Part shown: piece by piece, positions 13,799 to 21,800 of the stretch
How positions within the stretch are numbered: the first letter of the stretch is position 1
Layout: the number at the start of each line of letters is the position of its first letter
Notes under the pieces: generated by a model
Told to the model about the DNA's origin: nothing
Seen by the model: only the letters and a program-made list of their open reading frames with translations
The model's database searches: none
Assembly (NCBI GenBank): GCA_023228645.1
Contig: JALOAT010000043.1
Coordinates: 1 to 34,300, forward strand
Source: Gammaproteobacteria bacterium
GTDB taxonomy: Bacteria > Pseudomonadota > Gammaproteobacteria > Thiohalomonadales > Thiohalomonadaceae
Direction: 5' to 3'
Length of the DNA stretch: 34,300 nt
Position numbers and translations under genes: made by a program

Positions 13799-16081
13799 TC
13801 AGAACCTGGCCTCCAACTCAAGCCAGTAATTGCGGCCATCCAATTTTTCGTAGAAAAAACCATTCCCGTCGCGGTCGAAAACGTTGTTGACCGACAGTGA
13901 GGCGATCAAGTCCGGGCCGCTTCCGGTATTGAAAGCCCTCGACAGCTTCATGTCGGTGATGAAATGGCTTCCCGCCTTGGTGTCGTCTGCGTTGCTGTCC
14001 ATGAAATAACGATCCCCGACATACCGGCCAACCACATAGGCGGTGAACAGATTCGGGTTGTCGTAGGTCAGTCCAATGTTCGCTTTATGCTTTGTGACGT
14101 TGGCGGGAATGTTCCCTTCCCATGCGGTGTTGGATGGGTTTTCGGTGATCTCCGCGTCGGTGTAGGTGTAATTGAAGAAGGGCCGCCAGGACCGGGCGAG
14201 CCGGCCTTTCAGTTCGAACTCGATACCCGCAGTCTGGATCTCGCCGATGTTCTGGTACTGCATCTGGCTCCCGACCATGGCCGAGGTGATACGGTCCTTG
14301 TAGGTGCTGTGATAGATGGCCGCGCTGCCATCCGCACCGCCATCCAGGGATGCAAATTTGACGCCGGCCTCATAGGAAACGGCGGTTTCCGGCTTGAGGT
14401 CGGGATTATCCAGCCAGATGCCGCCACTACGGTACTTAATGCTATTTGGCGCGGGAATATAGGCGGTGCCGGCGGTGCCGTAGAAAGCCAACCCTTCACG
14501 CAATTTGTAACTCAGACCCAACCGCGGTGTGGCAACCGTATCGTCCGAGTCCGGATAGGGCGTACCGCTGCGGACATCATCGTAGAACTCGTACTTGTCA
14601 TATCGTGCACCGGCGGTCACCGTCAGACGGTCGAAGCGATGCTCGTCCTGGACCAGGGCGCCGTATTGACGCGATTTGCGGCTGCTGCTGGAGATGAGGG
14701 CGGCGCCGCCAGCGGAGTAGTCATCCCAGACAATGTCACCGTCGCTGTAGGTTCCGCCCAGAGTGAGGGTATTGCCCTCAATGGGATGGAGATCGAGCTG
14801 TGCATCCGCCGAGCGGGTCTTGCGGCTCTCATGACTGCGGCTCGTCTCGTCGAGAGATCCTGTCAGAAAGTACCTGTCGTAGGTCTGCCACCAGGAACTG
14901 TTGGCACTGATAAGCTTGACCTTGAGTTCCTGCCCTCCAGCGAACCGGCTGTTATAGGCAATATCATAGGTATCTCCCTCGTTCTCGGCGCGGTAGTTCG
15001 GGTGGCCACCCAGCCAGTCGCCCTCGTTGTCGTAATACTGGACACCGAGGGACAGATCGGTGTCGTCATCCAGCCACCAAGTGAGTCGTGCTCCATATTT
15101 GCGCTCTTTGCCGCCACGGTTGTCGAGATCCGTAAAGCTGAAGGGAAAGGCCGCATAAGGCGGCGGGGTCTCGGGGAGCTGTTTGAAGCCGTCCGTTTCA
15201 TAGGTACGGGCGTTTACTTGGAGGTCGAAGTCCTTAAAAGAACCACCAGCCCCGGCCGCCAGTTCACGGGCGTTGTGCGATCCTCCGCCAACGCGGGCAA
15301 AGGCATGCGGTTCACCGGCACCTCGCTTCGTGATGACATTGATTACACCACCCATGGCGCTGGGTCCGTAAAGCACGGAACTGGGGCCGCGCACCACCTC
15401 GATACGCTCCACATTATCCAGGTTGATCGAGTACCAGTAGTTACGGACCGGCTCGGCAATCGGTTCCAACGGCATGCCGTTCAACAGGAACTGGGTCGTA
15501 CTGCCGGCCGAAGACAGGCCGCTTCCGCGCAGGATCGGTACGTTCGGCACTGCTACGCCATCCTTGTACGCCATATCCACACCGGGAAGGCTTCGCAGCA
15601 AATCCTCCGGTTTGGCTGCACGCTGCTGCTCGATCTCCTTGGCGGTCACCACCGACACACTGGCGGGCACGTCAAGGATCTCCCTCTCCGTACGGGTGGC
15701 CGTGACCGTGATGGACAGGGGAACCTCCCCGCGTTGCGGTGGGGCCCCGGTGTTTACCAGCAGATAAGCACCATCATTGCGCTCGACACCGATACCGGTA
15801 CCGGCCAACAACAACTGCAGCGCGTCCGCCGGTGCGAGAGCACCGGTCACCCCGCCGGTGCGCAGGCCGCGAATGCGGTCCGGCGAATAGAGCAGGTCGA
15901 CGTGCGACTGCTCGATGAAGGCACGAAGTGCCGATTCGAGCGGCTGCGGCCCGATGCTGAAGTCGATGGCGTTGCTCGCGAGCGCAACCTTGGCATTCAG
16001 CGGCAGCGCCAGGGCAAGTGCGAGGGCAATACGTTTCAACCCCTGGGAAGTGGACCGGCACAGGTCGGTTCGAAGCTCCAC
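13799..16081 (-). CDS. TonB-dependent receptor with STN signalling domain (FecA type)
   Basis: A 760-aa outer-membrane transporter starting at GTG with AAGGGA 7 nt upstream. Signal peptide about 1-35 (ending KVALA). The STN domain (about 38-110, IDFSIGPQPLESALRAF... to GAYLLV) marks a transducer that contacts a FecR partner. A TonB box (SITVTATR) precedes the plug, with LRSLPGVDM, LNGMPLEP, VERIEVVRGPSSVLYGPSAMGGVINVITK. A 22-strand barrel follows, ending in the aromatic WLELEARF. It follows FecI/FecR genes and precedes the Cys-rich peptide by 66 bp. A plausible role is uptake of the modified peptide, possibly metal-loaded, or of an external relative, with signalling to the sigma factor. The ligand is unknown. 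Confidence 0.93.
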   Translation of the reverse strand: MELRTDLCRSTSQGLKRIALALALALPLNAKVALASNAIDFSIGPQPLESALRAFIEQSHVDLLYSPDRIRGLRTGGVTGALAPADALQLLLAGTGIGVERNDGAYLLVNTGAPPQRGEVPLSITVTATRTEREILDVPASVSVVTAKEIEQQRAAKPEDLLRSLPGVDMAYKDGVAVPNVPILRGSGLSSAGSTTQFLLNGMPLEPIAEPVRNYWYSINLDNVERIEVVRGPSSVLYGPSAMGGVINVITKRGAGEPHAFARVGGGSHNARELAAGAGGSFKDFDLQVNARTYETDGFKQLPETPPPYAAFPFSFTDLDNRGGKERKYGARLTWWLDDDTDLSLGVQYYDNEGDWLGGHPNYRAENEGDTYDIAYNSRFAGGQELKVKLISANSSWWQTYDRYFLTGSLDETSRSHESRKTRSADAQLDLHPIEGNTLTLGGTYSDGDIVWDDYSAGGAALISSSSRKSRQYGALVQDEHRFDRLTVTAGARYDKYEFYDDVRSGTPYPDSDDTVATPRLGLSYKLREGLAFYGTAGTAYIPAPNSIKYRSGGIWLDNPDLKPETAVSYEAGVKFASLDGGADGSAAIYHSTYKDRITSAMVGSQMQYQNIGEIQTAGIEFELKGRLARSWRPFFNYTYTDAEITENPSNTAWEGNIPANVTKHKANIGLTYDNPNLFTAYVVGRYVGDRYFMDSNADDTKAGSHFITDMKLSRAFNTGSGPDLIASLSVNNVFDRDGNGFFYEKLDGRNYWLELEARF

Positions 16082-16100
16082 TATTTTTTCCCTTGTTTTT

Positions 16101-16172
16101 GTTTTCAGACGTCAAGCAGGAATTCCCACCCCGGCAAATGGGGTGGTATGTATTCCAAGACGGACTGAAAAC
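16101..16172. promoter_or_regulatory. Nested inverted repeat upstream of the TonB receptor
   Basis: Outer arms GTTTTCAG (16101-16108) and CTGAAAAC (16165-16172) extend inward as CGTC/GACG after one or two unpaired bases. They enclose a perfect inner hairpin CCACCCC-GGCAAAT-GGGGTGG (16126-16146). No U-tract follows on the minus strand. The element sits 20-91 bp ahead of the GTG start and may be an operator, an mRNA-processing structure or an attenuator setting receptor level relative to FecR. Confidence 0.5.
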
Positions 16173-16237
16173 AAGAACCCTGACCTCGGGCGGGAACAAT
16201 TTGCAGAAGGACCGGCTGGAGGGTGAGTGGAAGCGGA

Positions 16238-17254
16238 CTAATCGGGCCGGATCAGCAATACACCTTCTTCCGTTTGCTCCAGGGAGACCGGGAGCATGCG
16301 CGGCAGGAGTTGGGGAAGCGTATGCAAGTTGGCGATGCGGAAAGTACCGCTGAGTTTGAGATTATTCAGGCGGGGATCGGCGATATGAAGGGGTGCTTCC
16401 TGGTAACGGTTGAATTGCGCCACGACCTCGGTCAGTGGCGCGGCTTCGAAATGGACACGCCCGTCCAGCCAGTCGAGGACTCCGACGTCGTTGTTCCCGA
16501 TGGGGGAAAGCATGCCGCCGTCATCGCTGTAGGTCACGGTTTCACCAGCATTCAGCAGTTGCTTGTCGCCACCCCCGACGGCAACCTCCACACGCCCGTC
16601 CACCACGGACACGCGCACACCGGCCTGATGCCGGTAGACACCGAACCGGGTACCGACCGCACGAGCCGCACCGCCGGCGGCAATGACGACAAACGGTCTG
16701 GCCGGGTCAGGGGCAACCTCGAAATACGCCTCCCCCTTTTGCAGATGCAGGGTGCGCCGCTCCGAGGTCAACTCCACACGGAGTGCCGAGTCGCTGTTGA
16801 GGTGTACCACCGATTGGTCAGCCAACCGGAGGGTCTGCTGCTCTCCCTTGGCGGTTTGATAACTGCCGGGATCGTATAAGAAGACCCCCAGTCCGGTGAG
16901 CACCGACAATACGAGCACTGCCGCCACCGCCACGGCTTTCCACCGCGTCGTGCCACGCTCACCGGGATCCCGAGCTGCGGCAGCGTATGCCATGCCCTCA
17001 ACGGGAAAGGTCTCCCTCAGGCCATCCAATTCCTGCCAGACGCCCTGTATCGCCTGATACTCCTCCCGGTTCCTGGGATCGGCGGCCAGCCACCGTTCGA
17101 ATGCGCACCTTGCCTCTTTCGTGGGCGGCTTATCGCGCAGCCGAACGAACCATTCTGCTGCCTGCCGCCGCGCGAGCGGCAGTTCCTGACCATTGAAGTC
17201 GTCATCACGTGGCATGGGGTAGATCTTATTCCAAATGAATGGCTCCGACGCCAT
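16238..17254 (-). CDS. FecR-family anti-sigma/sigma-regulator membrane protein
   Basis: A 338-aa protein. The N-terminal cytoplasmic domain (about 27-80) has the typical ARRQAAEWFVRLRD...FERWLAADPRNREEYQ pattern that grips the sigma factor. A single TM helix lies at about 104-126. The periplasmic FecR domain follows (GEQQTLRLADQSVVHLNSDS, GEAYFEV, GTRFGVY), then a C-terminal domain (FEAAPLTEVVAQFNRY) that contacts the receptor STN domain. A second start, MPRDDDFN at 17215, is nearly as good. It is 34 bp from the sigma gene upstream and 156 bp from the receptor gene downstream. Role: passes the outer-membrane occupancy signal to the ECF sigma factor. Confidence 0.92.
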   Translation of the reverse strand: MASEPFIWNKIYPMPRDDDFNGQELPLARRQAAEWFVRLRDKPPTKEARCAFERWLAADPRNREEYQAIQGVWQELDGLRETFPVEGMAYAAAARDPGERGTTRWKAVAVAAVLVLSVLTGLGVFLYDPGSYQTAKGEQQTLRLADQSVVHLNSDSALRVELTSERRTLHLQKGEAYFEVAPDPARPFVVIAAGGAARAVGTRFGVYRHQAGVRVSVVDGRVEVAVGGGDKQLLNAGETVTYSDDGGMLSPIGNNDVGVLDWLDGRVHFEAAPLTEVVAQFNRYQEAPLHIADPRLNNLKLSGTFRIANLHTLPQLLPRMLPVSLEQTEEGVLLIRPD

Positions 17255-17288
17255 GTCGGTGTATCCATTCCCCCCATGGCTATGCCCT

Positions 17289-17801
17289 TCAGTCGAGCAC
17301 CGCTAGGCGCTCCCGGCAGTGCGCCAGCGCCCGAATAACGTGTTTCTCTACCATGTTGACGGAAATCTCCAATTTCGCTGCGATAGCAGCGTGAGTTTGG
17401 TGCTCGAACTTGTGCATCAGAAAGACCTCGCGGCAGCGCGGCGGTAGTTCCGCAATGGCGTGCTGCAGAACTGCCAAGCGCTCCTGGGCATACACCGTAT
17501 GCTCAGGAGTGACATTGTCAGTCGCCTGCTGTACCGCATCGCTCTCTTCGCAGTTTTCGTAGACGTGGGCGCGGCGCGCCCGGAGATGGTCGAGGACCAG
17601 ATTCGAAGCGATCTGAAACAGGAAGGGACGCGGTCGGCGCAATTCATAGCCGTCCTCCAGGCACAGCACCCGCATGAAGGTGTCGTGCATCACGTCGTCC
17701 GCATCGCCGGATGATAACTTCTTGGCGATAAACCGGCGCAGGGCATCGCCGTACTCTTGGTACAGGGTGGCAATATCGATTTTGTTATTACGTGACCCCA
17801 C
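17289..17801 (-). CDS. FecI-like ECF sigma factor
   Basis: A 170-aa RNA polymerase sigma factor with only regions 2 and 4. Region 2: LYQEYGDALRRFIAKKLSSGDADDVMHDTFMRVL, then RPRPFLFQIASNLVLDHLRAR. Region 4: VLQHAIAELPPRCREVFLMHKFEHQTHAAIAAKLEISVNMVEKHVIRAL, whose last part is the -35-binding helix-turn-helix. The length and the ISVNMVEKHV helix are typical of the FecI (iron-transport) ECF group. It heads a FecI-FecR-TonB receptor series that continues into the peptide-modification genes. A palindrome at 17844-17863 lies 43-62 bp upstream of its start and probably controls it. Expected target: the receptor promoter near 16100-16180. Confidence 0.94.
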   Translation of the reverse strand: MGSRNNKIDIATLYQEYGDALRRFIAKKLSSGDADDVMHDTFMRVLCLEDGYELRRPRPFLFQIASNLVLDHLRARRAHVYENCEESDAVQQATDNVTPEHTVYAQERLAVLQHAIAELPPRCREVFLMHKFEHQTHAAIAAKLEISVNMVEKHVIRALAHCRERLAVLD

Positions 17802-17843
17802 AAGAAGCCCCCACTGCGCGCATGGATTGTGAGGCGCTTTACC

Positions 17844-17863
17844 TATAACATCAATATGTTATA
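17844..17863. promoter_or_regulatory. Operator-like palindrome TATAACAT-CAAT-ATGTTATA upstream of the FecI-type gene
   Basis: Perfect 8-bp arms with a 4-bp spacer, 43 bp ahead of the sigma-factor start codon. It is AT-rich within GC-rich DNA, so it stands out from background and is well placed to overlap a promoter. The half-site order is the reverse of a Zur box, and it is not a Fur box. The regulator is unknown. Confidence 0.55.
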
Positions 17864-18150
17864 TGGCGCACACCGCAGGTGAATTGCCACACCTCAGCGG
17901 CAACGCTCCCTGTTTCTGGCGACGGCATTGCGGCATACAGTTTGCGAGTCACTTCGTGGCAGGTGGCGGTTCTATTGACGCTACAACGGATTATCAGGCA
18001 CCAGAGCTTAACGATGACCATGCGCCACGCGCATCTTGCGCCGGGGCACATGGCGGGGCTGTTAGGCTGAACCCGCTGGCGGAATGGACACTTTTTGGAC
18101 AGTAGGAACAGTGCACGCGCCAAGGGTGGCGCGTAACCTGTTGGTTCAAT
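17864..18150. other. Intergenic region between the FecI-type gene and tRNA-Lys
   Basis: About 290 bp without a gene I can support. A 90-codon minus-strand frame (17851-18123) exists, but it has no ribosome binding site or recognisable motif. A short direct repeat, GGACA-CTTTTT-GGACA, lies near 18085-18101. I see no riboswitch core or tRNA remnant. Confidence 0.5.
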
Positions 18151-18226
18151 TGGTGGGTCGTGAGAGACTCGAACTCTCGACCAACGGATTAAAAGTCCGC
18201 TGCTCTACCGACTGAGCTAACGACCC
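18151..18226 (-). tRNA. tRNA-Lys (anticodon TTT), CCA encoded
   Basis: The minus strand reads GGGTCGTTAGCTCAGTCGG for the acceptor and D arm, then CGGACTTTTAATCCG for the anticodon arm with TTT. The T arm is GAGAGTTCGAGTCTCTC, and the ACGACCC acceptor strand ends with ACCA. The acceptor stem pairs fully (GGGTCGT/ACGACCC). Length is 76 nt including the encoded CCA. It lies just after the terminator of the thiosulfate-type transporter gene. Confidence 0.97.
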
Positions 18227-18228
18227 GG

Positions 18229-18281
18229 AAAAAAAGAGGGGCTATGCTACCGGACCTGACGAAAAAGGCAAGTCCGGCAGC
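18229..18281 (-). terminator. Rho-independent terminator after the YeeE/TsuA-type gene
   Basis: Arms 18269-18281 and 18246-18258 form a 13-bp stem on the minus strand (GCTGCCGGACTTG with CAGGTCCGGTAGC, two G-U pairs). A run of seven T follows at 18235-18229. It ends a few bases before the tRNA-Lys 5' end, so the tRNA is probably transcribed separately. Confidence 0.8.
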
Positions 18282-18296
18282 ACACGATGGAAGGTT

Positions 18297-19562
18297 TTAG
18301 ATGGCTTCCAGCTTGCGCATGGAGCCGGGGAGCAGACGCATGTCGACCAGCGAAGTGGCGAAGGCCTGCATGAAGCTGGCGTCTTCGTAGACCATGCGGT
18401 AGTACGCGATCTTCATGGTCAGCGCGCTGCCGAATACGATGGCGACGAAGGTGACGAAGGAGCCGAGGGCAAGCGTTGAAATACCCGTGACACCCTGACC
18501 GATGGTGCAGCCCATGGCGAGCACGCCGCCAAAGCCCATGAGTACCGCGCCGATGAAATGGTTCAGGAAATCCTTGAACGAGGCAAACCATTCGAAGCGG
18601 AAGCCGCGCGATATCACCGACCAGATCAGTGAGCCGAGAATGACGCCGGCCACGGCCATGATGCCAAAGGTAAGCATGGTGGCGTCGAAGCCAGCGGCGC
18701 CATAACCGACGGTCTGGCCCATGGGATTGATGAAGGTGAAGGATTGCGCGCTGAGCGGGCGGGAATCGGCGGGCTTCACGTCGCCCTCGCCGGCATACAT
18801 GTCCCACTGCTCGGCCACGAAGTTCTGCAGGCCGAAGCTTTCGTCCTCGGTACCCACCATGACGTTGCTGCTGATGTACCAGCCGCCGACCACCGCCGCA
18901 CCCACCACGATGCCGCCGACGATGTTGTTCATGTTGCCGCGGAACTCCGCGGACTTGAACACGAAGGCCAGCACCGCGAGCGCCAGCACCACGCCGATGA
19001 TGAGGCGCGCCGTCGCGACGCTTTCACCGGAGGCGATCAGGGAGCCGAGGTCCTGGCTGGCGCCCATCTGCACGGACAGCGGGCGGATCCAGTCATAGAA
19101 CAGCACGGTGAACAGGGTCTGGTCGGAGCCCGGAAACGGGTTGACCATGAAATAGGCGATGACGCCAATGATGAGCAGCACCATCACTGATTTGATGTTG
19201 CCACCGCCAATGCGGATCAGGCATTTGTTTCCGCAGCCGCTCGCGAGCGTCATACCGATGCCGAACAGCACGCCGCCCAGGAGATGCTCAGCCCACAGGA
19301 ACTGCCCGGCGCGATACGGAGGAAAGGCGCTGTCGGCCTGCACCAGACCCATGGACTCCAGCACCACCACGCCGAGCAGCGCCACGGCGATGGCCAGCAG
19401 CCAGGCACGCATACGGCCGGTGTCGCCCATGTTCACCCAGTCGGAAACCGCGCCCATGGTGCAGAAGTTGGTTTTGTTGACGACCGCACCCATGATGAGC
19501 GCCACGGCGAAGGTGGCCCAAAGCAGGAACGACTGGGCCTCCCCGAAATTCTCGAAGATCAT
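18297..19562 (-). CDS. YeeE/YedE (TsuA-like) thiosulfate/sulfur-compound transporter
   Basis: A 421-aa polytopic membrane protein counted from MIFENFGEAQSF, where AGGAGG lies 6 nt upstream; the open frame upstream is not used. It is a two-repeat YeeE/YedE (sulf_transp) protein. Key cysteines stand in the motifs expected for TsuA: NKTNFCTMGAVSDW, TLASGCGNKCLIRIGGG and VLAMGCTIGQGVTG. In TsuA such cysteines relay thiosulfate through the membrane by S-H-S hydrogen bonds. A large insert (about 225-320) lies between the halves. No tusA-like gene is adjacent. Uptake of thiosulfate or export of a sulfur compound is likely; direction and exact substrate are inferred. Confidence 0.88.
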   Translation of the reverse strand: MIFENFGEAQSFLLWATFAVALIMGAVVNKTNFCTMGAVSDWVNMGDTGRMRAWLLAIAVALLGVVVLESMGLVQADSAFPPYRAGQFLWAEHLLGGVLFGIGMTLASGCGNKCLIRIGGGNIKSVMVLLIIGVIAYFMVNPFPGSDQTLFTVLFYDWIRPLSVQMGASQDLGSLIASGESVATARLIIGVVLALAVLAFVFKSAEFRGNMNNIVGGIVVGAAVVGGWYISSNVMVGTEDESFGLQNFVAEQWDMYAGEGDVKPADSRPLSAQSFTFINPMGQTVGYGAAGFDATMLTFGIMAVAGVILGSLIWSVISRGFRFEWFASFKDFLNHFIGAVLMGFGGVLAMGCTIGQGVTGISTLALGSFVTFVAIVFGSALTMKIAYYRMVYEDASFMQAFATSLVDMRLLPGSMRKLEAI

Positions 19563-19702
19563 GTTTCTCCTCCTGTCCGGCGGTTGATCCGCCTGTTGGT
19601 TTCCCCGTGGTGACTGGGGTTGAAACGCCCCAAGGATAGAGACGGCCACGCAGAGCGTCACCATCCTAAAAGGGGTAGGAATATTCTCAGGATTTCCGGA
19701 AT

Positions 19703-20377
19703 TTAGCGATAAAGCGTGGGATCGGGCACGTCCGCCGCCCGGAAGCCTTCCGCGCGCAGGCGACAGGAATCGCAGCGCCCGCAGGCACGGCCCTCCGCAT
19801 CCGCGTCGTAGCAGGACACCGTGAGGCCGTAATCGACACCCAGCCGGGCGCCGGTGCGAATGATCTCCGCCTTGCTCATATCGATGAGCGGCGCGCGGAT
19901 GCGAAAGCCCCTGCCCTCCACACCCGCGCGCGTGCCGAGGTTGGCCATGGTCTCGAAGGCCTGCACAAATTCAGCGCGACAGTCGGGATAGCCGGAATAA
20001 TCAACGGCGTTCACACCGATGAAGATGTCATGGGCATCGAGCACCTCGGCCCAGGCCAGCGCCAGGGACAGGAACACCGTATTGCGCGCCGGTACGTAGG
20101 TGACCGGGATGCCCTCGCTCGGCCCTTCAGGCACGGCGATGGTGTCGTCCGTGAGGGCGGAGCCGCCGAACTGGCGCAGGTCGAGCCGGAACACGCGGTG
20201 TTCCATGCCCAGGCTGCGGGCGATGCGGCCGGCGGCAACCAGTTCGGCGCGATGGCGCTGGCCATAATCGAAACTGAGTGCGCAGCCCGCAAAGCCTTCG
20301 GCGCGGGCCATGGCGGCCGCGGTCGCGGAATCGAGCCCACCGGAGATGAGTACGACGGCTTTCTTTGGCATGTTCAT
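19703..20377 (-). CDS. queC: 7-cyano-7-deazaguanine synthase QueC
   Basis: A 224-aa ATP-dependent enzyme that converts 7-carboxy-7-deazaguanine to preQ0 in queuosine synthesis. The PP-loop is ISGGLDSAT (about 11-19). GYPDCRAEFVQAFE is the family substrate motif. The C-terminal zinc site uses four cysteines in CYDADAEGRACGRCDSC. Length is normal for the family. Its ATG overlaps the queE stop by four bases, so precursor supply and this step are coupled. A second in-frame ATG two codons later is possible. FolE and QueD are not in the window. Confidence 0.97.
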   Translation of the reverse strand: MNMPKKAVVLISGGLDSATAAAMARAEGFAGCALSFDYGQRHRAELVAAGRIARSLGMEHRVFRLDLRQFGGSALTDDTIAVPEGPSEGIPVTYVPARNTVFLSLALAWAEVLDAHDIFIGVNAVDYSGYPDCRAEFVQAFETMANLGTRAGVEGRGFRIRAPLIDMSKAEIIRTGARLGVDYGLTVSCYDADAEGRACGRCDSCRLRAEGFRAADVPDPTLYR

Positions 20378-21036
20378 CGGCCCGGGGCGTTACCCCAGAG
20401 GATCTTGTGCAACTGCAACTGGAAGCGCACCGGCAGGCGGTCTTCGATAATCCATTCCGCCAGCGCCCGCGGTTCCACCTGGCCCATGGCCGGTGAGAAC
20501 AACACCTCACAGCGCGCCGCAAGGTGCTCGCGGGCAAGCAGTGTCTTCGCCCAGTCGTAATCGGTGCGGTCGCACAGCACGAACTTGACCTGGTCACGGG
20601 CGGTGAGCCGTGCGAGGTTTTCCAGGCGGTTGCGCGCCGCCTCACCCGAACCGGGGGTCTTGATGTCCATGACCTTGACCACGCGCGTGTCGACGCCGGC
20701 GAGGTCGAGGGCGCCGCTGGTCTCGAGGGACACTTCGTGGCCGAGGTCGCACAAACGGGTGAGCAGTTCGAGACATGGGCGCTGCGCCAACGGCTCGCCG
20801 CCGGTGACGCACACGTGGTGCACGCCGAATTCATGCACCTGCGCGACGACGCTGTCGAGCGACTGCCATTCGCCACCCTGAAAGGCATAGCTGGTGTCGC
20901 AGTAGCCGCAGCGTAAGGGACAGCCGGTGAGACGCACGAACACCGTCGGCCAGCCGACGCTGCGCGATTCGCCTTGCAGAGACAAAAAGATTTCCGTGAC
21001 GCGCAGGCGCGCCGCGGCATCGGCGGCTCCGCTCAT
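20374..21036 (-). CDS. queE: 7-carboxy-7-deazaguanine synthase QueE (radical SAM)
   Basis: A 220-aa radical SAM enzyme that ring-contracts 6-carboxytetrahydropterin to 7-carboxy-7-deazaguanine. The N-terminal motif IFLSLQGES precedes the cluster site CPLRCGYCDTSYAF. VTGGEPL and LETSG follow, and the end QLHKILWG is typical of QueE. It overlaps queC downstream and cpoB upstream by four bases each. This tRNA-modification pair is attached to the 3' end of the tol-pal operon, an arrangement known in gammaproteobacteria. It is unrelated in function to the SPASM enzymes at 9561-13472. Confidence 0.97.
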   Translation of the reverse strand: MSGAADAAARLRVTEIFLSLQGESRSVGWPTVFVRLTGCPLRCGYCDTSYAFQGGEWQSLDSVVAQVHEFGVHHVCVTGGEPLAQRPCLELLTRLCDLGHEVSLETSGALDLAGVDTRVVKVMDIKTPGSGEAARNRLENLARLTARDQVKFVLCDRTDYDWAKTLLAREHLAARCEVLFSPAMGQVEPRALAEWIIEDRLPVRFQLQLHKILWGNAPGR

Positions 21037-21797
21037 CCCTCGCGCCTGAACTGGCCGAGAAGATTGCGCGCCTGGCCCGCTTCGGTGGAATCCGGATAAC
21101 GCTTCACCAGCTCGTTGAGCACGCGGGTCGCCGCCGCCCGATCACCGAGCTCGTTGTGGCTGTAGCCGATCTTCAGCAGCGCCTCGGCGAGCTTGGGGCT
21201 CTTGGGATAGTTGTCGAGCAGTTTCTGGTATTCGGTGATGGCCTGTTTGAAATTACGCTGCGCATAGGCGGCCTCACCCAGCCAGTACTGCGCGATATGC
21301 GCATACCGCCCCTGCGGGTAGTTCTTGAGAAAATCGCGGAACGCGGCAGCCGCCTGTTCGTAGCGCAGCTCGCGCAAAAGGTCGAAGGCCTTCTGATAGG
21401 CCTCACGCTCCTGCGCCGTGGCGGCCGGCTCGGCCTCCGTGGGCGCCTCCGGAGCGGCACCGGGCGTGGACAAGCCACCGGGTGCCGGCACGACGCCGGC
21501 GCCGGTGCCGGCTTCGCGCTCCAGGCGTGCGAGACGGCGATCCACGTCCATGTACAACTCGCGCTGGCGGCGTTGCAGGCCCTCGATGGCGTGGGCCTGC
21601 TCTTCCACCAGCCCGCGCAGCTGCTGCACCTCGCGTTGCAGGCTGTCGATGCGTGTGTGCATGTCGACCAGCGTCTGGTTGCTCAGCTGCTGTTCGAGAC
21701 GCGTCACGCGCGCATTGAGGTCCTGGGGCGGGGCGGCGAACGCGCCGCCCGCACCCAGCACCAATGCCCATGCGAAGGTGAGCCGGACTGCACGCAT
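21033..21797 (-). CDS. cpoB: Cell division coordinator CpoB (YbgF)
   Basis: A 254-aa periplasmic protein with a signal peptide (about 1-22, ending GGAFA). A coiled-coil trimerisation segment covers about 27-95 (LNARVTRLEQQLSNQ...LQRRQRELYMDVDRRLARLE). An Ala/Pro/Glu-rich linker leads to TPR repeats (about 128-250, YQKAFDLLRELRYEQAAAAFRDFL). CpoB links Tol-Pal constriction to septal peptidoglycan synthesis by PBP1B/LpoB-like systems. It directly follows pal by 3 bp, the conserved place for this gene. Confidence 0.95.
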   Translation of the reverse strand: MRAVRLTFAWALVLGAGGAFAAPPQDLNARVTRLEQQLSNQTLVDMHTRIDSLQREVQQLRGLVEEQAHAIEGLQRRQRELYMDVDRRLARLEREAGTGAGVVPAPGGLSTPGAAPEAPTEAEPAATAQEREAYQKAFDLLRELRYEQAAAAFRDFLKNYPQGRYAHIAQYWLGEAAYAQRNFKQAITEYQKLLDNYPKSPKLAEALLKIGYSHNELGDRAAATRVLNELVKRYPDSTEAGQARNLLGQFRREG

Positions 21798-21800
21798 GTG

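Noticed and set aside
13964..16168. 734-codon plus-strand open frame antisense to the TonB receptor
   Set aside because: It is the mirror of a confident receptor gene, lacks family motifs, and arises from GC-biased codon use.
17844..17863. Zur or Fur box
   Set aside because: The half sites are in the reverse order of the Zur consensus (TGTTATA-N-TATAACA), and the GATAAT pattern of Fur is missing.
17851..18123. 90-codon minus-strand frame between tRNA-Lys and the sigma-factor gene
   Set aside because: No ribosome binding site, no recognisable motif, and it covers the operator palindrome at 17844-17863.
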